A stretch of DNA of 64,000 bases from positions 1-64,000 of the forward strand of contig CABSAN010000003.1 in NCBI GenBank assembly GCA_902475785.1, given 5' to 3'. Source of the DNA: an uncultured Collinsella sp. Its GTDB lineage: Bacteria > Actinomycetota > Coriobacteriia > Coriobacteriales > Coriobacteriaceae. A model generated the notes under the pieces. It saw only the letters and a list, made by a program, of their open reading frames with translations, was not told the DNA's origin and made no database searches. Both the position numbers and the translations under genes were made by a program. This document shows, one piece after another, positions 17,776 to 25,448 of this stretch (position 1 is its first letter; the number at the start of each line of letters is the position of its first letter).

Positions 17776-18909
17776 ATGGCAGATGTCGACAACAGGAACC
17801 GTAACCGCAGGTCTAACCGAGCGGGTCAGCCCAATCCCAAGCGCGAGGCGCGTGCCAAGGCCGCCGAGCGCCATGTGGCGGCTGTGTCCGAGGCCTGCGC
17901 CAAGGACATCGAGCGTTCGCTTGCCGGCGTGTGCGAGTTCGATGGTATGCCTGCCGGTTTTGTCGCGGCGATGAAGGCCAAGGCCCAGAAGGCGGCGGCT
18001 GCTGAGGAGCAGGCTGCCGAGGCTGTGGAGGCTGACGCTGCCGAGGTAGAGGCTGCCGAGGTGGAGACCGCGGTCGAGCCCGAGGTGGCGCTCGAGTCCA
18101 CCGAGTTGGCCGACGAGGCTGAGTCCGCGCCCGCGGAGGAGGCTGCTCCGGCCCTGCCCGAGGTCACTGTGCTTGATGCCTCCGCCACGCAGGCAATCCT
18201 CGATAACGGCCGCGGCTATGCGCAGTTTTGCGACATGGCCGTGCTTGCCTTTGCCTCGTTTACCAATCCGGGCGGCGGCTATATCCAGGGCTACCTGGGC
18301 CAGGAGGCGACGCTCTGCGTCGATTCGTACCTGTACAACGTGCTCGACAAGCAGCGCAAGTGGTACGGCGAGAACCGTCGCCGCAACATCAACTGCGAGC
18401 TGTACCGCAATCGTGCGCTGGTGGTGCCCGCCGTGCGCTTCGACCGCAACCATGTGCACGCCTATGCCGACGTAATCGTGGCCGCCGCGCCCAACGCCAA
18501 GCGTGCTCGCCAGGAGTATCGCGTGAGCGACGATGCCTTGCTTGACGCTCTGCGCGATCGCATCCGCTTTGTGCTTGCCATCTGCGACGAGCTGGGTCGC
18601 GAGAAGCTCGTACTGGGTGCTTGGGGCTGCGACAACAACGGCTTTGACGCCGAGGCCGTGGCAGAGCTCTTCCGCGAGGAGCTCGCATCGGGCGACTTTA
18701 AGGTCAAGCAGGTGTTCTTTGCCGTGCCTTCTACGCGCTGGGATGAGGACTTCGCCAAGTTCGAGCACGTGCTGGCAAGCTTCCCCGAGCGTAACGAGGA
18801 GTCCTATGCCCAGGTTGCCGCACGCGCTGCGGCTGCTCGCGCCGCCGAGCAGGCCCAGGCTGCCGCTGAGGACGATGAGGACGATGACGATTGGCGCAAG
18901 TACCTGTAA
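17776..18909 (+). CDS. Microbial PARG-like macrodomain protein (TIGR02452-type) with altered catalytic motif
   Basis: 377 residues. A helical N-terminal part (1-75) is followed by an Ala/Glu-rich low-complexity stretch (~75-130), a PARG-type macrodomain (~130-330) and an acidic tail with EDDEDDDD. The ADP-ribose loop is FTNPGGGY near residues 163-169, followed after seven residues by QEA (176-178), where canonical bacterial PARGs have QEE. The second glutamate, catalytic in characterised PARGs, is therefore replaced by alanine. It may bind but not cleave ADP-ribose, or use another residue. GAAAGG precedes the ATG. Confidence 0.8.
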   Translation: MADVDNRNRNRRSNRAGQPNPKREARAKAAERHVAAVSEACAKDIERSLAGVCEFDGMPAGFVAAMKAKAQKAAAAEEQAAEAVEADAAEVEAAEVETAVEPEVALESTELADEAESAPAEEAAPALPEVTVLDASATQAILDNGRGYAQFCDMAVLAFASFTNPGGGYIQGYLGQEATLCVDSYLYNVLDKQRKWYGENRRRNINCELYRNRALVVPAVRFDRNHVHAYADVIVAAAPNAKRARQEYRVSDDALLDALRDRIRFVLAICDELGREKLVLGAWGCDNNGFDAEAVAELFREELASGDFKVKQVFFAVPSTRWDEDFAKFEHVLASFPERNEESYAQVAARAAAARAAEQAQAAAEDDEDDDDWRKYL

Positions 18910-18934
18910 TCGGTACGGGCCGACAGATAGGTCG

Positions 18935-18967
18935 AGCCGGCGGGAGGGCTGCTCCCGTCGGCTTTTT
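18935..18967 (+). terminator. Rho-independent terminator after PARG-like gene
   Basis: 12-bp stem AGCCGGCGGGAG/CTCCCGTCGGCT with one G-U pair, loop of 5, then TTTTT. Confidence 0.88.
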
Positions 18968-18986
18968 ACTAAAGGAGGGGCTTACG

Positions 18987-19646
18987 ATGAAAAACGTTCT
19001 GTGCTTTGGTGACAGCAATACCTATGGCTATGATCCGGCTGGTATGCGCGATGGCACCGCGGTGCGCTATGCGCAGGATGTGCGCTGGTGCGGTGTGGCG
19101 CAGCGTGACCTGGGCGAGGGCTGGCATGTGATTGAGGAGGGGCTTAACGGCCGCACGACGGTGCGCGACGATATGTGCCATCTGGACACTAACCTCAACG
19201 GCATTCGGGCGCTTCCGATGCTGCTCGAGGCCCATAAGCCGCTGGACGCCATTGTGATCATGCTGGGCACCAACGACTGTAAGACGGTCTTTAACGTGAC
19301 AGCTTCCGATATCGCCCGTGGCGCCATGGCGCTGATTCGCACCGTCCGCGCGTTTCCGTGGACCGACGCTGCGCCTTGTCCGCGCATTCTGCTGATGGCT
19401 CCTATCAAGATCAAGCCGCAGATCGCCGATGTATATATGACCGATTTTGACAAGCATTCCGTCGAGGCCTCGGAGCATTTTGCCGAGTACTACGCGCACG
19501 TGGCCGAGCAGTTTGACTGCGACTTTTTGAATGCCGCCGAGTTTGCCGAGCCGGGCGATATCGATTATCTGCACATGATGCCCGAAAGCCACGAGAGCCT
19601 GGGCCACGCCGTGGCAGCCAAGCTCCAGGACATGCTCGGTGAGTAG
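18987..19646 (+). CDS. SGNH/GDSL hydrolase family protein
   Basis: 219-residue serine esterase fold. Block I is FGDSNTYGYDP (nucleophile Ser near residue 8), block III LGTNDCK near residue 89, and the catalytic Asp/His pair is in DYLHMMPESHESLGH near the C-terminus. No signal peptide, so it is cytoplasmic. The nearest characterised relatives are arylesterase or acetyl-esterase types; substrate unknown. A very strong AAAGGAGGGG site lies upstream of ATG 18987. Confidence 0.88.
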   Translation: MKNVLCFGDSNTYGYDPAGMRDGTAVRYAQDVRWCGVAQRDLGEGWHVIEEGLNGRTTVRDDMCHLDTNLNGIRALPMLLEAHKPLDAIVIMLGTNDCKTVFNVTASDIARGAMALIRTVRAFPWTDAAPCPRILLMAPIKIKPQIADVYMTDFDKHSVEASEHFAEYYAHVAEQFDCDFLNAAEFAEPGDIDYLHMMPESHESLGHAVAAKLQDMLGE

Positions 19647-19659
19647 CGCAGCTCCAAAG

Positions 19660-19683
19660 CACCACAAAGGTACCTTTGCGGTG
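19660..19683. repeat. 12-bp palindrome with KpnI-like centre
   Basis: CACCACAAAGGT is followed directly by ACCTTTGCGGTG, complementary except for one G-U pair. It lies just past the SGNH stop and shares the CGCAAAGG motif with the terminator stem at 19849-19883. Confidence 0.7.
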
Positions 19684-19689
19684 GCTCGG

Positions 19690-19840
19690 GTCGTTTGTTT
19701 GTCTTGATTTGTAACAGTTGTAAGGCCGAAAACGGGCTAGATGTTACAGATTGAGATTATTTAGGTCGATATCGGTCGTTTGTCTTGATCCGTAACATCT
19801 AGGGTCGATTTTGCCGAGTTACTGTTACAGATCGAGATGT
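19690..19840. repeat. Two tandem imperfect copies of a ~57-bp palindromic element
   Basis: Copy A (about 19701-19757) and copy B (about 19782-19838) both start TCTTGAT..GTAACA and end TGTTACAGAT.GAGAT. Each copy is itself an imperfect palindrome, so copy B also resembles the reverse complement of copy A. The leader GGTCGTTTG is shared too. The 252-bp interval between the SGNH gene and thiD contains no credible ORF. Confidence 0.8.
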
Positions 19841-19848
19841 TTGTGGGG

Positions 19849-19886
19849 ACCGCCGCAAAGGTGCCTGCCCCCTTTGCGGCGGTTTT
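19849..19886 (+). terminator. Rho-independent terminator, 12-bp stem
   Basis: ACCGCCGCAAAG/CTTTGCGGCGGT stem with 11-nt loop followed by TTTT on the plus strand. It would end plus-strand transcripts from the SGNH gene before the convergent thiD. Confidence 0.8.
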
Positions 19887-19898
19887 GGGCTGCGGGCT

Positions 19899-20729
19899 TT
19901 AATACTGCCACATGTGGTTGACGGGGCCGGAACCTTTGCCCATGTCAAAGCCGGCGGCGAGAGCGCCGGTTAGGTAAGCCTTGCCGGCGTTGACGGCGTC
20001 GGCAAGATCCATGCCCTGTGCCAATGCGCAGGCGATGGCGGACGAAAGCGTGCAGCCGGTGCCATGCGTGTTGCCGGTCTCGATGCGCTTGTGGCGGAAC
20101 CACGTGGTGAGTGGATCGCCCAGGTGGTTGCCCTCGTCATCGAGCGGCGCGGGCTCTGCTAGCACATCGTTGGCCTCGTTGACAAAATGCCCGCCTTTAA
20201 CGAGGGACGCGCAGCCAAAGCGGCGGGTGAGGAGCATGGCAGCGTTTTGCTGTGTGCGCTCGGAATCGACCTCGTAGTCGAGCAGCGCCATGGCCTCGGG
20301 AATGTTGGGCGTGATGACGGTCGCCAGCGGGAACAGGCGACGCGTGAGCGCCTCAGCGGCGTCCTCGGCAATGAGGCGAGCGCCCGAAGTGGCGACCATG
20401 ACGGGGTCGACGACCACGTTGGTTGCGTTCCATGCGTTCAGGCGGTCGGCGATAACTTCGATAATCTCGGTGGACGAAACCATGCCGATCTTGACGGCGC
20501 TCGGGCGGATATCGTCAAAAACGGCGTCAATTTGCGCAGCGACGATATCTGGCGAGATATCCTGCACGGCGGTGACGCCCAGTGTGTTTTGCGCTGTGAT
20601 GGCGGCGATGGCCGTCTCGGCATACAGACGGTGCGCCGTGATGGTCTTGATGTCGGCCTGAATGCCGGCGCCACCGCTGGAATCGGATCCTGCGATGGAT
20701 AGAACGGCGGGTACCTTACTGCGATCCAT
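19899..20729 (-). CDS. thiD: Hydroxymethylpyrimidine/phosphomethylpyrimidine kinase
   Basis: 276-residue ribokinase-family kinase phosphorylating HMP and HMP-P for thiamine synthesis. N-terminal SIAGSDSSGGAGIQADIKT, the VVVDPVMVATSG segment near residue 107, and the anion-hole motif GNTHGTGCTLSSAIA with catalytic Asp-equivalent context near residue 218 identify it. It lies downstream of thiC on the same strand, separated by 165 bp that contain a hairpin and a TATAAT box at 20781-20776 (minus), so it may have an extra promoter. Confidence 0.95.
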   Translation of the reverse strand: MDRSKVPAVLSIAGSDSSGGAGIQADIKTITAHRLYAETAIAAITAQNTLGVTAVQDISPDIVAAQIDAVFDDIRPSAVKIGMVSSTEIIEVIADRLNAWNATNVVVDPVMVATSGARLIAEDAAEALTRRLFPLATVITPNIPEAMALLDYEVDSERTQQNAAMLLTRRFGCASLVKGGHFVNEANDVLAEPAPLDDEGNHLGDPLTTWFRHKRIETGNTHGTGCTLSSAIACALAQGMDLADAVNAGKAYLTGALAAGFDMGKGSGPVNHMWQY

Positions 20730-20786
20730 GTTCGCTCCCTTGTTCGGTCGGATTCAAATGGGTCTTTTGCCCCGCATTATAAAGAT

Positions 20787-20816
20787 GCCCGGGCCGGCTG
20801 TATGCCGAACCCGGGC
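20787..20816 (-). terminator. GC hairpin between thiC and thiD
   Basis: GCCCGGG/CCCGGGC arms with a partly paired 16-nt loop, followed on the minus strand by ATCTTTATAAT. It could attenuate thiC read-through and overlaps a TATAAT-containing promoter for thiD. Confidence 0.45.
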
Positions 20817-20909
20817 GGGCGATGCAATCTTTACGCAAATGTAAGCAATTGTTCACAAGTCAACAATAGACGGGCGTTGCAGCAGGCATACTGGACTGCC
20901 TTTTAAAAG

Positions 20910-22244
20910 CTAATCCTCCATGCCAAGATCAATCGTCGTGCCTTCGAACACCTTGTTAACGGTGCGGACGGCACACATCTTGCCGCACATGGTGCAGGTG
21001 CCCTCGGTGGCGGCGGGGGATTCCTCGTAGCGCTTCTTACCGGTGACCGGGTCGAGAGCGCACTTCCACATGGCATTCCAGTCGAGCTTGCGGCGTGCCT
21101 GGCCCATCTTGTCGTCCATGTCTCGGGCGTGCGGCACCTTCTTGGCGATATCGGCGGCGTGCGCGGCAATCTTAGTGGCCATGAGGCCGTCGAGCACGTC
21201 CTGGGCGTTAGGCAGGCATAGGTGCTCGGCCGGCGTCACGTAGCACAGAAAGTCGGCGCCGGAGCTCGCGGAGATGGCGCCGCCGATGGCTGCGGTGATG
21301 TGGTCGTAACCCACGCCGATATCGGTCACCAGCGGCCCGAGCACATAGAACGGGGCGTTGTGGCACAGGCGCTTCTGCAACTTCATGTTGGCGGCGATCT
21401 CGTCGAGCGCCATGTGGCCCGGACCCTCGACCATAACCTGGACGCCGGCGGCCCAGGCGCGCTTGCACAGCTTGCCCAGCTCAATCATCTCGGCGGTCTC
21501 GGTGGCGTCGTTGGAATCGTAGAGGCAGCCCGGGCGGCAGGAATCGCCGAGCGAAATCGTCACGTCGTACTCGTGGCAGATTTCGAGCAACTCGTCGTAG
21601 AACTCATAGAACGGGTTTTCGTTGCCGGTGACCTCCATCCAGCCAAACAGCAGCGAGCCGCCGCGGCTCACGATGTTCATCAGGCGGCCGGTCTCCTTAA
21701 AGGTCTTGGTGACCGACTTGTTGATGCCGCAGTGGATGGTCATAAAGTCCACGCCGTCCTCGGCGTGCGCGCGCACGACCTCGAACAAGTCATCCTTGGT
21801 AAGCTTGACCAGCGGTTTTTCCATGTAGCCGATGGCGTCGTACATGGGGACGGTGCCCACCATGAGCGGCGTCTCGTCGATGAGCTGCTGGCGGAACTGG
21901 CGCGTCTTGCCCGAGTTGGAGAGGTCCATGATGGCGTCGGCGCCAAAGTCCTCGGCAATCTTGACCTTCTTCCACTCCTCGGCGGCATCGGCCTTATCGC
22001 CCGAGATGCCCAAGTTCACGTTGACCTTGGTGGACAGGCCCTCGCCGACGCCAAAGGCGCGCATACCCTTTTTGATATGCACGATGTTGGCGGGAATGGC
22101 GATGCGGCCGTCGGCCACGCGCTCGCGGATGTACTCGGGGTCGCGATGCTCGCGCTCGGCGACCTCCTTCATCTGCGGTGTAATCTGCCCGGCGCGGGCG
22201 AAGTCGATTTGCGTGACGAGCTTGGGCTCGGTCTGTGTGCTCAT
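20910..22244 (-). CDS. thiC: Phosphomethylpyrimidine synthase
   Basis: 444-residue radical SAM enzyme converting aminoimidazole ribotide to HMP-P. The family motifs SNSGKTRQFRQQL, MVEGPGHMALDEI and SSGADFLCYVTPAEHL are present, and the C-terminal [4Fe-4S] motif reads CTMCGKMCAV (CX2CX4C). Slightly shorter than proteobacterial ThiC, as in other anaerobes. ATG 22244 is preceded by AAGGGAG, which is the 3' edge of the TPP riboswitch, so translation is probably ligand-controlled. The upstream ATG at 22268 lies inside the riboswitch and is rejected. Confidence 0.97.
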   Translation of the reverse strand: MSTQTEPKLVTQIDFARAGQITPQMKEVAEREHRDPEYIRERVADGRIAIPANIVHIKKGMRAFGVGEGLSTKVNVNLGISGDKADAAEEWKKVKIAEDFGADAIMDLSNSGKTRQFRQQLIDETPLMVGTVPMYDAIGYMEKPLVKLTKDDLFEVVRAHAEDGVDFMTIHCGINKSVTKTFKETGRLMNIVSRGGSLLFGWMEVTGNENPFYEFYDELLEICHEYDVTISLGDSCRPGCLYDSNDATETAEMIELGKLCKRAWAAGVQVMVEGPGHMALDEIAANMKLQKRLCHNAPFYVLGPLVTDIGVGYDHITAAIGGAISASSGADFLCYVTPAEHLCLPNAQDVLDGLMATKIAAHAADIAKKVPHARDMDDKMGQARRKLDWNAMWKCALDPVTGKKRYEESPAATEGTCTMCGKMCAVRTVNKVFEGTTIDLGMED

Positions 22245-22249
22245 TGGCA

Positions 22250-22346
22250 CGGCTCCCTTCGTTGGCATTACCCATATCAGGTTTGCGGGTCAGGGCGGGC
22301 GCGCCCAATCTCAGCCTGCCGTCCTGTCCTGCAAGCTCCCCGTTTA
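22250..22346 (-). promoter_or_regulatory. TPP (THI-element) riboswitch upstream of thiC
   Basis: Read on the minus strand, the RNA contains GGGGAGC, GGCTGAGA, ACCCGCAAACCTGAT and GGGTAATGCCAACGAAGGGAG, the conserved blocks of the thiamine pyrophosphate aptamer in the right order. The last block supplies the thiC Shine-Dalgarno. A TATACT box at 22365-22360 (minus) would start transcription a few bases before the aptamer. Confidence 0.95.
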
Positions 22347-22415
22347 TGTAATGGGCTCAAGTATAGCCTGAATGGGTACGATTGGGCCAGCGAGCGTGCC
22401 TGTGGGGAGGCGAAC

Positions 22416-22931
22416 ATGGAAGACAAGCATCTATATCGAGAGACGCAGTGGGATGTATCGGCCGAGGAGAGCCGCGCGCACCATGGTCTTGTCGCGATTG
22501 GTTTTGCGGTGCTTGCCGTGCTGGTGATTGCCTTTTGTATCTGGACGTTTGGCGGTCGCGGCGGCGCTGCCTGGGAGTTCGAGGCTGATGATAGCCTACC
22601 GATCATGACGGTGAAGGTCTCTGGCGGTAACACGGTGGCAGCTCCCGGCGACTATTGGTATCCGTGCGATGGATTTGTCCAGCTGCAGCTGAGCGGTGGT
22701 TCCATTCCTGGTGAAGAGATCGAGCGCGTGACCTTCGATGCGTCGCTTAAGACGCTGTCAGTCGAGCTCAAAGATAAAGGGGATGTGCCCACGACGATGG
22801 ATATCGCGCTGACGGAATGGCGCCTGGAGCCCCCGTCGGGCGTCAAGGTGTCCGAGGTGGAGCATGTCAAGATTACCTATCAGGACGGCTCGACAAATGA
22901 AATTGCCAAAGCCGACGGCTTGGCGGAATAG
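22416..22931 (+). CDS. Membrane-anchored uncharacterised protein
   Basis: 171 residues. A ~25-residue charged cytoplasmic N-terminus is followed by one transmembrane helix (LVAIGFAVLAVLVIAFCIWTF, ~residues 25-45) and a soluble exported domain rich in beta-strand pattern (SLPIMTVKVSGGNTVAAPGD, VKITYQDGSTNEI). I do not recognise the family. A GGGGAGG site precedes ATG 22416. It is divergent from the thiC riboswitch and has no partner in an operon. Confidence 0.75.
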   Translation: MEDKHLYRETQWDVSAEESRAHHGLVAIGFAVLAVLVIAFCIWTFGGRGGAAWEFEADDSLPIMTVKVSGGNTVAAPGDYWYPCDGFVQLQLSGGSIPGEEIERVTFDASLKTLSVELKDKGDVPTTMDIALTEWRLEPPSGVKVSEVEHVKITYQDGSTNEIAKADGLAE

Positions 22932-22971
22932 ACGCCGTGCCTAGGCAGCACATTCAAAAGTAGCAGCGGTC

Positions 22972-23781
22972 CTACAAGGCCTGTTCGTTCAGGAAGACCA
23001 AAGTATTTTTATTTGAAAGCTCGGGAAAGTGTCGATAACCAACGTCGAACGCGGTAAGTTCGCTTGCATCCTCGAGCTTGTTTTCTGCCATCCAGCGCAC
23101 CATGGAGCCGCGCGCCTTTTTGCTGGCGGTCGAGCGCTGGATGGGCTTGCCGTTGCGGATGCCTTCGCCAAAGAGGCATGTGACGACCGTGGCTTCGGTG
23201 GTGAGGCGGGGTAGAACGGCTTTGGCGTATTCCGCGCTGGCGAGATTGACGATTGTAGCGTTGGAGCCTGCCGGAGCGATGGCCCGTGCGAGCTTGTCGC
23301 CCCAAAACGCGTAGAGGTCTCGGGCATTGTCGACGGCAAGCTTCGCGCCCATCTCCAGCCGATACGGTTCAACGGCATGAAAGGGGCGCACGCATCCGTA
23401 AAGGCCCGAGAGGATCCAGAGATGGTTTTGCAGCCAGTCGAGCTGTGCGGCATCCATGACCTCGGGCGCCATGCTTTGGTATTGAATGCCGTGATAGGAC
23501 ATGACGGCAGGGGAGATTCGACGCGCGATATCGGGATCGGCGAGGCCGGCATCGCTCAGGACAGGCATAAATTCGTGAAGCGTATCCAGGCACGTTGTAA
23601 GCAGCCTGTCGCTCACGTTCCATAGCGCCTGCAGGCCGCCGCTGCCTTCATTCCGCTCGATATCTAGCAGTGCGCGGTGGAGGCGAGCTGTCTCGCGCAC
23701 AAAGGGTGGAATGCCCAGGACTTCAAAAGCATCTTGGGCCGCGCGCATTTGCTTGGCGGGCGAAATGATGACCTGCAGCAT
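22972..23781 (-). CDS. yaaA: YaaA family peroxide-stress protein
   Basis: 269 residues, cytoplasmic. The family N-terminus MLQVIISPAKQM, the LYGCVRPFHAVEPYRLEMGAKL segment near residue 125 and the conserved basic end SKKARGSMVRWM match DUF328. E. coli YaaA binds DNA and lowers free iron and oxidative damage under hydrogen peroxide. ATG 23781 has GAGGAGA just upstream. The longer ORF upstream is rejected because it crosses a dispersed inverted repeat. Confidence 0.93.
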   Translation of the reverse strand: MLQVIISPAKQMRAAQDAFEVLGIPPFVRETARLHRALLDIERNEGSGGLQALWNVSDRLLTTCLDTLHEFMPVLSDAGLADPDIARRISPAVMSYHGIQYQSMAPEVMDAAQLDWLQNHLWILSGLYGCVRPFHAVEPYRLEMGAKLAVDNARDLYAFWGDKLARAIAPAGSNATIVNLASAEYAKAVLPRLTTEATVVTCLFGEGIRNGKPIQRSTASKKARGSMVRWMAENKLEDASELTAFDVGYRHFPELSNKNTLVFLNEQAL

Positions 23782-23804
23782 AGACTCTCCTCTGCCAAAA
23801 AAGA

Positions 23805-23871
23805 AGTTGCGGTGGAATACGGTCTGTTTTGGCCGTGTATGGGCCAGTTTAGTCCGTATTTCACCGCAACT
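23805..23871. repeat. Dispersed inverted repeat, copy 1 (AGTTGCGGTG family)
   Basis: Arms 23805-23822 and 23854-23871 pair over 18 bp with one G-U (AGTTGCGGTGGAATACGG versus CCGTATTTCACCGCAACT). The centre contains a further GGCC/GGCC dyad. The same terminal motif recurs at 44640-44708 and 63111-63179. It lies between yaaA and the aminopeptidase stop. Confidence 0.9.
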
Positions 23872-23884
23872 GATGAAGGGTTGG

Positions 23885-25282
23885 TTAGGCGCGCTCGAGG
23901 AAGGCTTTGTAGCCGCGGTAGGCCTCGTAGATATCGGCCTTGTTGGCGACCTCCCACAGGGCGTGCATGGACAGGACGGCAACGCCGGAGTCGATGACGT
24001 TCATACCGTACTTGGCCATGATGTAGGCGATGGTGCCGCCGCCGCCTGCGTTGACGCGACCGAGCTCGCAGGTCTGGAAGTCCACGCCGGCCTCGTCCAT
24101 GATGTCGCGGACGAGGGCCACGTACTCGGCATCGGCGTCGTTGGAACCGCCCTTGCCGCGGCTGCCCGTGTACTTGTTAAAGCACAGGCCGCGACCCATA
24201 AAGGCCGCGTTCTTGGTCTCGAACTTGCCGGCATAGCCCGGGTCGAAGCCGGCGGACACGTCAGAGGAGAGCATACGGCTGCGGGCGAGCGCGCGGCGCA
24301 GGGCCAGCGGGCTATCCTCGCCGGCGAGCGTCATGATCTCGGCGACGGTGTTCTCGAAGAAGCGACTCGTCATGCCGGTGGCACCCACGGAACCGATCTC
24401 CTCCTTGTCGACGATGAGCGTGATGCTCGTGCGCTCGACATTGGCCACATTGATCTGGGCGAGCATGGAGGGGTAAGCGCAGACGCGGTCGTCGTGGCCA
24501 TAGCCCAAAATCATGGAGCGGTCGAGGCCCATGTCGCGGGCGGGACCGGCGGGCACGACCTCGATCTCGGCGGAGAGGAAGTCCTCCTCCTCGACGTCAT
24601 ACTGCTCCTTAAGGATGTCCAGGAACATCTGCTTGACGGGCTCCTTGGGGGCGTCCTTGTCGTTCTCGTCAAACTTGACGGGACGGCCGCCCACGATCAC
24701 GTCGAGGATCTCGGCGTCGACGGCGTCCTTGGCGGGCTTGGCCATCTGCTCGCTCGAGAGGTGGATCAGCAGGTCGGAGATGGTGAAGACTGGGTCATCT
24801 GCCTTGTCGCCGATGTTGATGTCGACGGTGGTGCCGTCCTTTTTGCAGATGACGCCTACGAGTGCGAGCGGGGAAGCGACCCAGTGGTAGCTCTTGACGC
24901 CGCCATAGTAGTGCGTGTCGAGGTAGGCCATGTCGCCGGCCTCGAAGGCGGGGTTCTGCTTAAGGTCTAGGCGCGGCGAGTCCACGTGGGCGCCCAGGAT
25001 GTTAAAGCCCTGCTCGAGCGGGGCGGTGCCCAGGTTGACGAGCATGAGGTCCTTGCCGTGATTGGCGGCGTACACCTTGTCGCCTGCCTTGAGCTCGCGG
25101 CCTTCGGCGATCACGGTCTCCAGGTCGACGTATCCCGCCTCCTCGGCCATCTTGATGCCGGTCTTGACGCACAGGCGCTCGGTCTTGTTCTCGCTCAAAA
25201 ACTGCTTATAGCCGCGGCAAAGCTCCTCGAGCTCCTCGACTTGCTGTGGCGTGTACTTTTTCCATGCGCAGGGACGCTCCAT
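23885..25282 (-). CDS. M18 family aminopeptidase
   Basis: 465-residue zinc aminopeptidase. Metal and catalytic motifs are seen in order: GAHVDSPRLDLK near residue 95, DKEEIGSVGATG near 290, SSDVSAGFD near 335, and the C-terminal GVAVLSMHALWEV histidine motif. M18 enzymes form large dodecamers and remove N-terminal acidic or neutral residues in the cytoplasm. ATG 25282 has AAGGAGCC upstream; earlier in-frame starts add unrelated sequence. It is convergent with nothing and divergent from polA. Confidence 0.93.
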   Translation of the reverse strand: MERPCAWKKYTPQQVEELEELCRGYKQFLSENKTERLCVKTGIKMAEEAGYVDLETVIAEGRELKAGDKVYAANHGKDLMLVNLGTAPLEQGFNILGAHVDSPRLDLKQNPAFEAGDMAYLDTHYYGGVKSYHWVASPLALVGVICKKDGTTVDINIGDKADDPVFTISDLLIHLSSEQMAKPAKDAVDAEILDVIVGGRPVKFDENDKDAPKEPVKQMFLDILKEQYDVEEEDFLSAEIEVVPAGPARDMGLDRSMILGYGHDDRVCAYPSMLAQINVANVERTSITLIVDKEEIGSVGATGMTSRFFENTVAEIMTLAGEDSPLALRRALARSRMLSSDVSAGFDPGYAGKFETKNAAFMGRGLCFNKYTGSRGKGGSNDADAEYVALVRDIMDEAGVDFQTCELGRVNAGGGGTIAYIMAKYGMNVIDSGVAVLSMHALWEVANKADIYEAYRGYKAFLERA

Positions 25283-25448
25283 GACGCAGGCTCCTTTCGG
25301 ATCGATCGTGCTGGTTGATGTACCGTGAGCCATCGTATCACGCGCGGGCTCACGGTGGCGGGGGAGCTTGATGTGAGGTGGCCGCGGGGCGGGGAGCGTG
25401 TAAACTGGAGTGAGCAAACCGTGCCCAGCCCAAAGCGAGGTATTTAAT

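Noticed and set aside
21222..22931. 569-codon plus-strand ORF opposite thiC
   Set aside because: Antisense artefact that happens to run in frame into the real gene at 22416; it would cross the TPP riboswitch.
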